55,559 bases of DNA, taken from the NCBI GenBank assembly GCA_013152585.1, contig JAADGC010000197.1:1-55559 (forward strand). The letters are read 5' to 3'. Both the position numbers and the translations under genes were made by a program. The stretch is from Chloroflexota bacterium. Lineage in GTDB: Bacteria; Chloroflexota; Anaerolineae; J102. Of the stretch, positions 42,683 to 52,265 are shown piece by piece. The notes beneath the pieces are model-generated. The model searched no databases. It saw nothing but the letters and a program-made list of their open reading frames with translations, and had not been told where the DNA came from. How positions within the stretch are numbered: position 1 is the stretch's first letter; each line of letters begins with the position of its first letter.

Positions 42683-43302
42683 GACTCAATCTCCTCGCTT
42701 GTTTCCGGGCGCATGGTGAGCTTCCGGATTTCGGCGGTACGATCGGGACGGAAGATGTCGGGGCCTAGCTCGGGAATGGTGATGCCACGCGGAGTCTCTT
42801 TGCGATACCAGGGCACCGAGCGGATAGTTTGTTTTTGCACTTTCTCATGCAGCTTGAGAATGCCATAAAGCAGGGCTTCGGGGATGGGGGGGCATCCGGG
42901 CACGTAGACGTCAACAGGAATGTATTTGTCGATGCCTGATACGACGTTGTAGCCTTCTTTGAAAGGCCCTCCCCCCGTGGCACAGGCGCCCATACTCAGC
43001 ACGTAGCGGGGTTCAGCCATCTGGTTGTACAACCGTACGATGATAGGAGCCATCTTCTTGGTGACTGTGCCCGAGACGATCATGAGGTCAGCCTGTCGCG
43101 GTGAGGGCCGCATGACTTCCATACCAAAACGGGACAGGTCATAACGTCCTGCTGCGGTACAGATCATCTCAATCGCACAGCAGGCCAGACCAAAAAACAT
43201 TGGCCACATACTATTCTTACGACTCCAGTTATACAGAAAATCGACGGAAGTCATAAAGACATTCTGTTGGAGTTCTTCCGGTACTTGGTTCTCGTTTGCC
43301 AT
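42679..43302 (-). CDS. nuoB: NADH-quinone oxidoreductase subunit B
   Basis: A 207-residue subunit carrying cluster N2. The tandem Cys pair in GLACCAIEM, the later Cys in MGACATGGG, and Cys in [15 protein letters not shown] provide the cluster ligands. The length is slightly above the usual 160-180 because of a C-terminal extension of about 30 residues. It is the first gene of the mini operon; the nuoA gene that normally precedes it is missing. A strong promoter lies about 160 bases upstream. Confidence 0.95.
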   Translation of the reverse strand: MANENQVPEELQQNVFMTSVDFLYNWSRKNSMWPMFFGLACCAIEMICTAAGRYDLSRFGMEVMRPSPRQADLMIVSGTVTKKMAPIIVRLYNQMAEPRYVLSMGACATGGGPFKEGYNVVSGIDKYIPVDVYVPGCPPIPEALLYGILKLHEKVQKQTIRSVPWYRKETPRGITIPELGPDIFRPDRTAEIRKLTMRPETSEEIES

Positions 43303-43468
43303 ACCCTCATTTCCTTGGTGAAGTTGGTTTTATTTCGCAGGGTGGATGGGCCACTATAAAAATGGTGACGAACCGATGCGGGAGTAACGCGCCCTATGAC
43401 TCAGCTTTCAGCGCCGTTGTCTGGAGAGTAGAGACATAGCGCCAAGATGGCTCGACGCAAGTGAATTG
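43303..43468 (-). other. leader of the nuoB-nuoCD-nuoI transcript
   Basis: About 160 bases between the promoter and the nuoB ATG, with no coding frame. AAGGA and GAGG lie just before the start codon. No known riboswitch core was recognised, and nuoA is not hidden here. Confidence 0.5.
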
Positions 43469-43498
43469 ATTATACTCGCGGGCGAAGATACGTGTCAA
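43469..43498 (-). promoter_or_regulatory. promoter of the nuo mini operon
   Basis: On the minus strand TTGACA (43493-43498), 18 bases, TATAAT (43469-43474). Both hexamers match the sigma70 consensus exactly. Confidence 0.8.
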
Positions 43499-43579
43499 GT
43501 GAAATAACAAACATATCGGCACTTCCAGGCGGGAGAGTCGTTTCAGACCGGGAAAGAGTAGGCCATGGTGAGGTGACAA

Positions 43580-43645
43580 GCGTCAGCCGCATCCGTGATG
43601 CGGCTGACGCAAAAGGAAAACCCCAACCATCTGTGGACTTACGCC
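43580..43645 (+). repeat. REP-like hairpin plus 40-bp direct repeat, upstream of ftsK
   Basis: GCGTCAGCCGCATC and GATGCGGCTGACGC (43580-43593 and 43597-43610) form a perfect 14-bp stem around CGT. The overlapping 40 bases 43606-43645 match 46260-46299 downstream of ftsK at 35 positions. The CGCATC...GATGCG core recurs in MITE families 2 and 3. Confidence 0.65.
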
Positions 43646-43682
43646 GAGCTGGTCCGGGACGCACCCTTCCCTTCGCAGGCCA

Positions 43683-43711
43683 TTGCCGGAATGTTTGCTG
43701 CATGGTATAAT
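43683..43711 (+). promoter_or_regulatory. ftsK promoter
   Basis: TTGCCG (43683-43688), 17 bases, TATAAT (43706-43711), also with an extended TGG before the -10. The leader would be about 54 bases to the ATG at 43772. Confidence 0.7.
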
Positions 43712-43771
43712 GCCGCTACGAACAAATGGGCTATCGCTAATGATGCGCTCTCTCTTCTCCCGAGTTTGGTT

Positions 43772-46195
43772 ATGACAAAACGTTCCCGCACACAGCAGTC
43801 GTCCCGGCGCAAAAAAGCATCCCCCCCCCGTAAGAGCAGCCAATCAGGCAGGAAAAAGCGCACCAGCCGCAAGCGCCGCCGACCATCGCTGCTGTCACGG
43901 TTCATTGGGAGCATCACAGATGGCGCCTTGTGGGGGATCGCACTGGTGATCTTGAGCATTTTCTCGACCCTGACCCTGCTCAGCCCCAACCGGGGTCAGA
44001 TCACGGCCTGGTGGCTGCAACAGTTGAGCCTGACGGTGGGGATTGGGGTGTATGTGGCGCCCGTGGTGCTGTTGGTGGTGGGTCTTTTTCTGTATTTACG
44101 CAGCAATCAACGCGCCAAATCGTTTACACCCATGCGCCTGATGGGCTTTCTGTTGCTGTGGCTTGTTTTCCAGGCAACGGTGCATCTGCTGGCGACAGCT
44201 ATCGATCCGTTAGGGCGGACATTGCCCGGCGATTATGGGGGCTGGGTGGGCTGGGTAAGCAGCCAGTTCCTGGTGGAGCTGTTGGGCCCCACCCTGGCCC
44301 TGGGCGCTTTGCTGCTCATCGCCACGGTCGGACTCATATTATTATTGGGCATGCAGTTGAATGATCTAACTGCTCTGGTGCTGCTGTTGGTGACGGGAAT
44401 CGCCGTGTTTTTGGCGGCGCTGCCCCATCGTCTGCAGGAGCGTCGTTCCGGCGTCATCCGGGTGAAGCCCTCGGTGGGGGAACGGATCAAGGCCTGGTTG
44501 AGCGAACGCCGGCAACGCCAGGCAGCAACTCCGCCCGGCATCGGCATCGACGGCCCGGTCTCAACCCTGCCCGCCGATAAAACCCGGGGCCTGGCCGCGG
44601 CTGCCACCGAAGCCCCTGCCCCCACCATCCGCATCATCGGTGGGGAAGAAACCACCTGGCGCCTACCCGAAGTGGCCAATATCCTGGATGATTTGGGCAA
44701 TGTGGATATCACAGAAGAAGATCTGGCCGAGCGCGCCAAGATCATCGAAGACACCCTGCACGCCTTCAATGTGCCCGTGACCGTGGTCGAAGTCAACAAA
44801 GGTCCGGTGGTGACACAGTTTGGGCTCAAACCCGGTTACATCACCCGCAAGGTGCGCGGGGAAGAAAAACGCATGAAGATCAGCGTGAGAAAGATCCAGG
44901 CTTTGGCCAACGATCTGTCGCTGGCTTTATCAGCCTCGCCCATCCGTATCGAAGCGCCAGTGCCCGGCCGCGATATTGTGGGCCTGGAGGTGCCCAACCA
45001 AAATGTGGCCATCGTTTCGCTACGCTCGATTTTGGAATCAGAAGAATTTCGCACCCTGCAGGCACCTTTGCGTATCGCCCTTGGGCAGGATGTATCGGGC
45101 ACGGCCGTAGCGGCCAGCCTGGCGCGTATGCCGCATTTGCTCATTGCCGGCGCCACCGGTTCGGGCAAATCGGTGTGTGTCAACTCTGTGATTTGCTCGC
45201 TGCTGTTTCAGTACACCCCGGACGAACTACGCATTGTGCTTGTGGATCCCAAACGTGTGGAACTGACGGGCTACAATAATATCCCGCATCTAGTGGCTCC
45301 AGTGGTGACGGAAATCGATAAGGTGGTGGGCGTTTTGCACTGGGCCACCAAAGAGATGGATAACCGCTATCGTGTTTTATCCAAAGCCGGGGCGCGCAAT
45401 ATCGAGGCTTATAATCTGCGCCGATCCAGCGAGGGCAAGCGGCTCATCCCTTATATTGTCATCATCGTGGACGAATTGGCCGACATCATGATGACGTCGC
45501 CAGACGAGGTGGAGAAGTCGTTGGTGCGTCTGGCGCAGATGGCGCGAGCCACGGGCATCCATATTGTCATTGCCACTCAACGACCCTCGGTCAACGTGGT
45601 GACCGGTCTCATCAAAGCCAACTTCCCTTCTCGCATCGCTTTCAGCGTCACCAGCCAGATCGATTCCCGCGTGATTCTCGATTCCCCTGGCGCCGAACGC
45701 CTGTTGGGCCGCGGTGACATGTTGTTTATGCGCCCCGACTCGGCCAAACTGGCCCGCCTACAAGGCGCCTTTGTCTCCGACGCCGAGGTCAATCGCCTGA
45801 CACGTTACTGGCGGGGCCTGGGCGGCGTCCAGGCTGAACGCACTGCCAGCAGCGCCGAAACCGCGGGCCTGCTACTCGAAGAATCGCCAACGCCGGCGGT
45901 GCAACGCCCCTTGTGGGACGAGATCATCGCCGAAGTCGAAGATGAAGTGGCCAAAGATGTCCTTTATAACGAAGCCATAAAAGTCGTACAGGAATCTGGC
46001 CGGGCCAGCACCAGCCTATTACAGCGGCGCTTGCGTGTGGGATACACCCGAGCCGCCCGCCTCATCGATTTCATGGAGGAGGATGGGATCATCGGCCCCG
46101 ACAGAGGCGGCACCCGCGGGCGCGAAGTACTGGCCAGCGAAGAAGCTGTGGCCAGCGCTGACGAGGAACCCGCCTCCGACATCCCCTTTGATTAA
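43772..46195 (+). CDS. ftsK: DNA translocase FtsK/SpoIIIE
   Basis: An 807-residue septal DNA pump. A basic N-terminal stretch (residues 1-45) leads into five hydrophobic segments (about 48-215), then a short linker without the long Pro/Gln region of E. coli FtsK. The motor has Walker A GATGSGKSVCVN (about 459-470) and Walker B IVIIVDELADIMM. The C-terminal gamma winged helix (about 720-790) ends in RGGTRGREVL and reads KOPS-like sites in relatives. I chose the ATG at 43772; an in-frame extension back to 43595 would overlap the promoter and the repeat. Direct repeats flank the gene on both sides. Confidence 0.95.
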   Translation: MTKRSRTQQSSRRKKASPPRKSSQSGRKKRTSRKRRRPSLLSRFIGSITDGALWGIALVILSIFSTLTLLSPNRGQITAWWLQQLSLTVGIGVYVAPVVLLVVGLFLYLRSNQRAKSFTPMRLMGFLLLWLVFQATVHLLATAIDPLGRTLPGDYGGWVGWVSSQFLVELLGPTLALGALLLIATVGLILLLGMQLNDLTALVLLLVTGIAVFLAALPHRLQERRSGVIRVKPSVGERIKAWLSERRQRQAATPPGIGIDGPVSTLPADKTRGLAAAATEAPAPTIRIIGGEETTWRLPEVANILDDLGNVDITEEDLAERAKIIEDTLHAFNVPVTVVEVNKGPVVTQFGLKPGYITRKVRGEEKRMKISVRKIQALANDLSLALSASPIRIEAPVPGRDIVGLEVPNQNVAIVSLRSILESEEFRTLQAPLRIALGQDVSGTAVAASLARMPHLLIAGATGSGKSVCVNSVICSLLFQYTPDELRIVLVDPKRVELTGYNNIPHLVAPVVTEIDKVVGVLHWATKEMDNRYRVLSKAGARNIEAYNLRRSSEGKRLIPYIVIIVDELADIMMTSPDEVEKSLVRLAQMARATGIHIVIATQRPSVNVVTGLIKANFPSRIAFSVTSQIDSRVILDSPGAERLLGRGDMLFMRPDSAKLARLQGAFVSDAEVNRLTRYWRGLGGVQAERTASSAETAGLLLEESPTPAVQRPLWDEIIAEVEDEVAKDVLYNEAIKVVQESGRASTSLLQRRLRVGYTRAARLIDFMEEDGIIGPDRGGTRGREVLASEEAVASADEEPASDIPFD

Positions 46196-46220
46196 CGGCC
46201 TCCGTCCCCTGCCTCCCATC

Positions 46221-46299
46221 GGGTTAGGCGGCAAAAACCGGCGCATCACGGATGCGTCCGACGCAGAAGGAAAATCCCAATCATCCATGGACTTACGCC
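46221..46299 (+). repeat. REP-like hairpin and direct repeat downstream of ftsK
   Basis: 46221-46262 resembles the right half of MITE family 3 (34288-34330, opposite strand) at about 39 of 43 positions, including CGGCGCATC-ACG-GATGCG. 46260-46299 matches 43606-43645 at 35 of 40 positions. It looks like a decayed composite of both repeats, starting 25 bases after the ftsK stop. Confidence 0.6.
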
Positions 46300-46387
46300 C
46301 TCGTGCACTCGCTGCTCTCATGGGGCGGCGCCACTGGCATAATGGACACACCCCCCGCGTTTCACTCTTGCAGGAGCTGCATCGATA

Positions 46388-46897
46388 ATGAACCCAGCAT
46401 TGACCCCCAAGCGTGCCTGTGAGTCGTATGTCGAGATGACCCAACTGGTGCTGCCTTCGCACACCAATCCCCTGGGCACCGCCTTTGGGGGTCAGATCAT
46501 GGCCTGGATCGACATCTGCGCCGGCATCGCCGCCCAGCGCCATGCCCGTCAGATTACCGTGACAGCCAGCATGGATGATCTGCATTTTCGCTCCCCCATC
46601 CATGCCGGTGAGGTGGTGATCTTAAAGGCGCAGGTGAATCGGGCATTTCATACCAGCATGGAGATCGGCGTGCGCGTCGAAGCCGAAAACCCCCTCACCG
46701 GCGAGCGCAGGCATTGTTCCAGTGCGTATCTCACCTTTGTGGCAATCGATGAACAAGGGCAGCGGGTGGCAATCCCGCCCCTCGTCCCCGGCAACGAGGA
46801 AGAACAACGGCGCTACGAGGAAGCCGACAAGCGACGGCAGTTCCGTCTGGAGCGCCGCAATCTAAAACGCAATGTCGTTACCCGGCGGGTAGAGTAG
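46388..46897 (+). CDS. acyl-CoA thioesterase (hotdog fold)
   Basis: A 169-residue YciA/Acot7-type thioesterase that hydrolyses acyl-CoA. Typical features are HTNPLGTAFGGQIMAWIDICAGIAA (the conserved N and the helix Asp region) and the following ASMDDLHFRSPIHAGEVV. A C-terminal basic helix (about 145-165) is a common extension. The ATG follows CAGGAG by about 10 bases. It has no operon partner, with repeats upstream and two hairpins downstream. Confidence 0.9.
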   Translation: MNPALTPKRACESYVEMTQLVLPSHTNPLGTAFGGQIMAWIDICAGIAAQRHARQITVTASMDDLHFRSPIHAGEVVILKAQVNRAFHTSMEIGVRVEAENPLTGERRHCSSAYLTFVAIDEQGQRVAIPPLVPGNEEEQRRYEEADKRRQFRLERRNLKRNVVTRRVE

Positions 46898-46920
46898 GGG
46901 CGAATCCGAGATTCGTCCCC
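46897..46920 (+). terminator. hairpin at the thioesterase stop
   Basis: GGGGCGAAT and ATTCGTCCCC pair around five bases, overlapping the stop codon. A C run rather than a T run follows, so it may only stabilise the transcript end. Confidence 0.4.
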
Positions 46921-46930
46921 CCCCCCAGCG

Positions 46931-46962
46931 TAAAAATAACCCCCCGGTTTTGGCCGGGGGGT
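46931..46962 (-). terminator. terminator of the giant PEP-CTERM protein gene
   Basis: ACCCCCCGG and CCGGGGGGT (46939-46947 and 46954-46962) form a 9-bp stem around six bases. On the minus strand it is followed by TTATTTTTA. It lies 27 bases after the stop of the DUF11 protein gene. Confidence 0.75.
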
Positions 46963-46988
46963 CTGTGTTAGAGAGGAGGGTTATGGTA

Positions 46989-49900
46989 TCAGGACAGGTG
47001 CCGGCGACGCCGTCGCGCCCAACCAGCCAAACCGGCCAGACCGCTGCCCAACAGGAACAGGGTGGCGGGCTCGGGGATCTCGTTGGGTGGTGGCGAACCG
47101 TCTACCTCGACCTGCACGATGTTCGACTCACGAGGATTGCCCTCGTTGAAGCTGACCACGGCGCTGTTGGTAAAGGTCAGCGGCACCAGATCGTGCTCCA
47201 GCCATTTGACGCGAGCCTTGATGGTGATGGTGGCTGCGGCGCCAGGATCGACCATGCCCAGATCCACGGTCACGGTGTGGGTGGTGGCATCGTAGCTGGC
47301 CGAGCCCTGACTGGTTGTCACCCGGATTTCTTCGAGATAGGTGCTGAGCTGGTCGGTGACAATCACCCCCGATGCCGGCGCATTGCCGTCATTGGTCACG
47401 CTCAGGGTATATTCCAGTTCCTCGGTAGCAATCACCTTGCTCTTATCCACGGCTTTGAAGATGCCGGGGTTGACGATGGAGCTGAGGGTGAGCTCGTGCT
47501 GGGCAGTCGCCGAATCGGCGTTGCTGGCGCTGATGGTGGCGGTGTTCAGCAGGGTGAGGTCTGCCCACACGCGGTAGGGGATCACGTCGCCGCTGCTGGC
47601 GCTGAGGGCTGTAATCGTACGTGTCACTTTGACATCGAAGCTAAAGCAGCCGTTGGCGCCCGGCGTCAGGCTGCCCAGGCTCCAGCTCAGGCGATGATTG
47701 GCGGCGTCTAAGATGCCGCCACCGGTGACCGTGCCATCCACATAATCGACATTCGTAGGCAGGTCGTCCACCATGCCGGTATCGAGTGCGGTCTCACCAC
47801 CGGCATTTTGGTAGCAGAGTTGGTAGGTATACACATCGCCCAGGACGACCGGTCCCGCCGTGTTGGCGGTCTTGATCAGTTCCAGCACCGGGATGCCAAT
47901 GACATCGGTCGCGGTGGTGCCTGTGGCGGTGAAACCTTCTTTGCCGGTGATGGTGGCTGCGTTGCTGATGGTGGCACCCGTGGGCAAAGATTTATCGATC
48001 TTTACAACCATGGAGACACTGCCCGAGGCTGGTGGCAGCAGGGTGCCCAGGTTCCAGCTCACGACGCCGCCGCTTTCTACGCCGCCATCGCTGGCGCTGA
48101 CAAAGCTGGTATGGGCAGGCAGAACGTCCTCAATCACGACCTCGGTTGCCGGCGCGTTGCCGGTGACTTCGTAGTTGAGGGTGTAAACCAGTTCATTGCC
48201 GGCTGTCACGGGATTGGGATCGCCGCTCTTGCTGAGGGTGAAGGCGTAGGCACTGTGCACGCGGGTGTCTTCCACATCGGTGACGGTGACGCCGTCATCG
48301 TCCGTGATGGCGATGCCGTTGCGCAGATAGGTGCCGTTGACCAGGGGCGTATCCACCCGCACGGTGACTTGCACGGTGTTGGTGTCACCCGGATTCAGTG
48401 TCCCCAGCATCCACGTGACCACCCCGCCGCTTTCGCTGCCGCCGTTTGTGGCCGCAACAAAGGTCGTATGCGCTGGCAGGGTGTCTTTGAGCACGACATT
48501 GGGGGCAGGTTCACGGCCGGAGACCGAATAAGTGATGGAGTAAACCAGCAGGTCGCCTGCTTCCACCGGATCGGGATTGTCGCCTTTGCGCAGGCTGAGG
48601 ATGTGACCATCGGCAAAACTGAAGTCGGCAGTGAGCACATCGCTGCCGCCGGCAATGGTGGCCATGTAGGGGCTGGATTGGCCGTTGTTGTTGGTGTCGG
48701 GCACGCCGAAGCTTTGCACGTAATCGCTGAGAATACCGTGGGCATCGGTGATGATGACGCAGTAAACGCCATCGCTCAGGCCCGAGAAGAGATAACGGCC
48801 CAAGCCGTCGGTGGTGGTGGTGGCAGCGTAGATATCATCGCCGCCGCCGCACACACTGTCCGCGCCCGCCTGGAAGAGGTCGAGCGTGACGTTGGCAATG
48901 CCGCCTTCGCCATTGGCCGGATCGTAGACGCCGTTGCGGTTGGCATCGAAGAACACGAAGTCGCCGATGCTGCCAAAGGTGCCGTCGGTGGGGCCATAGC
49001 CAAAGTCGGCCAGGTCATACACATCGCCGGCATTGACCACGATGGGACCATGCGGATTATCGCCGCCGGTGAGGCTGAGGTCGGGCGGTAAAGTGCTCTC
49101 GACCACCATCACGCAGTAGGAGCCAGGTGCCACCGGGAATTGGTAGAGACCGGCTGCATTGGTGGTGACGGTGGGCCCGAGCACGTCATCGGCAGTGCCA
49201 CAGAGGCCATCGACGCCGGTCTGGTGCAGCATGACATCGACCCCGCTAATGCCGGATTCACCCTCATCCTGCACGCCGTCTTTATCCACATCCAACCACA
49301 CACGGTCGCCGATCAGCGCCGTACCGGCTGTGGTCACGAAGCCGAAGTCGGCGTTACGATAATCCTGACCTTCGGTCACGGTGATGGGGCCGGCGGGATT
49401 GGAGAAGCTGCCGCCCAGATCGTATCCGGCCGGGATAGCCGCCGTATCGATGGAGACGCAGTACGTGCCAGGGGTGAGATTGGCGAAGAGATACTGGCCT
49501 TCGCCGTTGGTGACAATGCTTTGCAGCACGATGTCATCTGCGGTACCACAGACGCCATCGGCGCCCGGATCGCTGAGGGTGACCGGCACGCCGGCAAAGC
49601 CCGGTTCACCGGGATCGCGCACGCCATTGTTATTGATATCAGCGAACACATCGTCGCCAATGGAGGCCGGTGGCGGTGTGGGCTTGACGGGCACGGTGAC
49701 CGAAGCCTCGGCTGCCGCCGTCTCAGGGTCGTCGTCGCTGACCACCGCCGTATTATCGATATCGATGCCATTGGGCAGGGTTTTGTTCACCCGCACCACA
49801 AAGCTGATAGAACCGCTGGCAGGCGGATCGATGTTGCCCAGGTCCCAGACCACGGCAGGCGGCACAAAAGTTCCGCCACCTGTGGCGCTAACAAATTGGG

Positions 49901-52265
49901 TGCCAAAGGGGATGACGTCCCGCAAGACCACATTGGGCGCCGGCTCATTGCCGGTGACGCTGTAGTCGAGCGTGTAAGTAATCAACCCGTCTTTTTCGAC
50001 TTCGACGGCGGGGGTAGCGGTTTTGCTGAGATGCAGCTCGTGATCAGAGCGCACGGTCGAGGCCACGATGCCGGTATCGGCCGGGGGCGTCTCGGGATCG
50101 CCATCGGCCAGGGTGGCTGTATTTTCGAGGATCAGCCCATTGATGAGGGGTGTGTCTACCAACACGACCAGGGTAATATCCCCGCTGGCGCTGGTGGTGC
50201 CACTGGCCCGGGGGAGCAGATCGCCCAGATCCCAGGTGACCACCCCGCCGGCTTCGCTGCCGCCATGGCTGGCGCTGACAAAGCTTGTGTGTGCTGGCAC
50301 CGTATCGGTGAGCGCCACCATGCCGGTGGGCGAATTGCCCTGGGCGGCGTAGCTGAGGGTGTAGGTGAGCAGTGTGCCCGCATCCACCGGTTCGGGATCA
50401 GCCACTTTGCTGATGCTCAGAGTGTGGCTGGAGGTGATAGTAACGGCGGCATCGGCCGTTGTCGTCACATTGAACACGCCGCCTTCTGTCAGGGTGGCCG
50501 TGTTGGGGAGTGAGAGGCCATTCTCCAGCGGGGTCAATGTTTGCACGATCATGGTCACCGAGCCGCTGGCGCCGGGATTCTGATCGCCCAGGCTCCAGGT
50601 GACCACCCCACCCGCTTCTGTACCACCATCGCTGGCGCTGACAAAGCTGGTATCGGTGGGCACGGGATCGCTGAGTTGTAAATTCACGGCCGGGGCGCTG
50701 CCGCCCACGCTCCAATCAAAGGTGTAAGTCACCTGATCGCCCGCGGGCACGGGATCGGGGCCGGCGGTCTTGGCAAGCGTGAGTTCGGGTGCCGCCGTGA
50801 CGGTGGTGGTATCGGTGGCGTTGTTGTTCGCAGGATCGTCACCGGGGGTGCTGGTGCTGATAGCAGCATTGTTTTCCAGCGTGTACACACCACTGGCCGG
50901 GAAGAGCGCATCCACCTGCACGGTCACATCTACCGAAGCACTGGCGCCGGGAGGCAACGTGCCCAAATTCCAGGTGATCACTCCACCCGCTTCGGTGCCC
51001 CCACCACTGGCGCTGACGAAGCTCACCCAATCGGGCAGGGTGTCCTGCAGCACCACGTTTTCACCATCGCCGTCGCCGATATTGGCGTAGTCGAGGGTGT
51101 AAGTGAGGGTGGCGCCGGCATCTGCTTCGGCCAGACCATCGCTTTTGTCCACCGTCAGGTCGGGCGAGGGAATATCGATAATGAAGGGAGAAGCCGCACC
51201 TACCCACATGAAGGATTCACCGCCCAGGAAGGGGGGCGAGATGGTGGGATCGGTAGGTGTCTCCGATTCGAGCTGATAAGCTGAGTGGGTGGCGCCGGCA
51301 GGGACGGTAACTTCCAGCATAGCTGAACCGTAGTCACCAGTGCCTTCGCTGTATCCGCCCGAGACGTTGGTCGCCGGTGGCCGAATATCAGCCGTACAGG
51401 GCGGAGTGGGATTCCAGATGTCATCGGCGATGACGTCGCCGCCATTGACACCCGTACTTGCGGGCCAGGTATGATTCAGGAGTACATTGGGCGGAGCGCC
51501 CACACCTTGCTCGTACCAGAAGCGCACGCCACGGCACACACCCCGGTCAACCTGGGTGTGATCGATACCGGCGATCGAGCTCCACACGCGGGCGGTGCGG
51601 TCCAAGTTGGCCGGTTCGAATTGCACGGCGATGACATCGGTGGCAAATTCAACCTGATGATAGAACGCCCAGTCCATATTATCGAACACATACAGGGCAT
51701 TGGCGCGGGTGCAGGGGGTGGTATCGTACACCACAACGAGGCTGGCGCCGTTGCGGCGGGTGCCCCGGCCTTCAGGGGTAGACGAGAAGAGGGGGCCCCA
51801 ACCAGAAATATTGAAGGTGTTCCCGCCCTGATTCACCAGATTGACGCCGTTGGGCCCCACATCGGCAAAGTAGTTGTACCAGATGGGGTTGTCGGTGGCG
51901 GGTCGCCGCTGGTCTCGGGACACCCCCAGCACGGACGTGCCATTAACCACCAGATCCGACATCGTGGGATCGGTAACAACATTTTTGGTTTCATCGGCGG
52001 TGCCTGTCCATACCAGCCAGGCATCTAACACCGGTCCTGGCACATCCACCGAGATGGTGCCATCTCCGTTCAGGAACATGCCTGTGCTGCCCACAGTGAC
52101 ATCCACACAACCTTGGAGCGGGCCATAACCGGCCATAAAGGTATGAGGGGCGCCTTCCGCCAGGCTAACAGAAGTGAATCCTGATCCCAATACGAGGGAA
52201 AAGATGATCAGGACTACCACCAGGGGCAAAATACGAATAAGTCCAGCAGGTCTTTTGGGAAGCAT
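46989..52265 (-). CDS. giant surface protein with DUF11 and SdrD-B repeats and a PEP-CTERM tail
   Basis: A 1758-residue secreted protein with a signal peptide (about residues 8-36). A DUF3344-like N-terminal domain (about 40-385) is followed by four DUF11 repeats, three SdrD-B repeats (GDDVFADINNNGVRDPGE, GDRVWLDVDKDGVQDEGE, GDFVFFDANRNGVYD, each with Ca-binding-type Asp clusters), then about four more DUF11 repeats. DUF11 units contain the motif TSFVSASDGGxESGGVVxW. The tail is IPEPATLFLLGSG, a hydrophobic stretch and RRRRR, a canonical PEP-CTERM signal for exosortase processing. An adhesin or matrix role is inferred. The ATG at 52265 has GGAGGAGG upstream. Confidence 0.88.
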   Translation of the reverse strand: MLPKRPAGLIRILPLVVVLIIFSLVLGSGFTSVSLAEGAPHTFMAGYGPLQGCVDVTVGSTGMFLNGDGTISVDVPGPVLDAWLVWTGTADETKNVVTDPTMSDLVVNGTSVLGVSRDQRRPATDNPIWYNYFADVGPNGVNLVNQGGNTFNISGWGPLFSSTPEGRGTRRNGASLVVVYDTTPCTRANALYVFDNMDWAFYHQVEFATDVIAVQFEPANLDRTARVWSSIAGIDHTQVDRGVCRGVRFWYEQGVGAPPNVLLNHTWPASTGVNGGDVIADDIWNPTPPCTADIRPPATNVSGGYSEGTGDYGSAMLEVTVPAGATHSAYQLESETPTDPTISPPFLGGESFMWVGAASPFIIDIPSPDLTVDKSDGLAEADAGATLTYTLDYANIGDGDGENVVLQDTLPDWVSFVSASGGGTEAGGVITWNLGTLPPGASASVDVTVQVDALFPASGVYTLENNAAISTSTPGDDPANNNATDTTTVTAAPELTLAKTAGPDPVPAGDQVTYTFDWSVGGSAPAVNLQLSDPVPTDTSFVSASDGGTEAGGVVTWSLGDQNPGASGSVTMIVQTLTPLENGLSLPNTATLTEGGVFNVTTTADAAVTITSSHTLSISKVADPEPVDAGTLLTYTLSYAAQGNSPTGMVALTDTVPAHTSFVSASHGGSEAGGVVTWDLGDLLPRASGTTSASGDITLVVLVDTPLINGLILENTATLADGDPETPPADTGIVASTVRSDHELHLSKTATPAVEVEKDGLITYTLDYSVTGNEPAPNVVLRDVIPFGTQFVSATGGGTFVPPAVVWDLGNIDPPASGSISFVVRVNKTLPNGIDIDNTAVVSDDDPETAAAEASVTVPVKPTPPPASIGDDVFADINNNGVRDPGEPGFAGVPVTLSDPGADGVCGTADDIVLQSIVTNGEGQYLFANLTPGTYCVSIDTAAIPAGYDLGGSFSNPAGPITVTEGQDYRNADFGFVTTAGTALIGDRVWLDVDKDGVQDEGESGISGVDVMLHQTGVDGLCGTADDVLGPTVTTNAAGLYQFPVAPGSYCVMVVESTLPPDLSLTGGDNPHGPIVVNAGDVYDLADFGYGPTDGTFGSIGDFVFFDANRNGVYDPANGEGGIANVTLDLFQAGADSVCGGGDDIYAATTTTDGLGRYLFSGLSDGVYCVIITDAHGILSDYVQSFGVPDTNNNGQSSPYMATIAGGSDVLTADFSFADGHILSLRKGDNPDPVEAGDLLVYSITYSVSGREPAPNVVLKDTLPAHTTFVAATNGGSESGGVVTWMLGTLNPGDTNTVQVTVRVDTPLVNGTYLRNGIAITDDDGVTVTDVEDTRVHSAYAFTLSKSGDPNPVTAGNELVYTLNYEVTGNAPATEVVIEDVLPAHTSFVSASDGGVESGGVVSWNLGTLLPPASGSVSMVVKIDKSLPTGATISNAATITGKEGFTATGTTATDVIGIPVLELIKTANTAGPVVLGDVYTYQLCYQNAGGETALDTGMVDDLPTNVDYVDGTVTGGGILDAANHRLSWSLGSLTPGANGCFSFDVKVTRTITALSASSGDVIPYRVWADLTLLNTATISASNADSATAQHELTLSSIVNPGIFKAVDKSKVIATEELEYTLSVTNDGNAPASGVIVTDQLSTYLEEIRVTTSQGSASYDATTHTVTVDLGMVDPGAAATITIKARVKWLEHDLVPLTFTNSAVVSFNEGNPRESNIVQVEVDGSPPPNEIPEPATLFLLGSGLAGLAGWARRRRRHLS

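Noticed and set aside
43595..43771. In-frame extension of ftsK
   Set aside because: It covers a REP-like repeat and a consensus promoter, and the family N-terminus begins at 43772.
46989..52265. Long open frames on the + strand opposite the giant protein gene
   Set aside because: They arise from composition and repeats. The minus-strand frame has signal peptide, repeat domains and a sorting tail.
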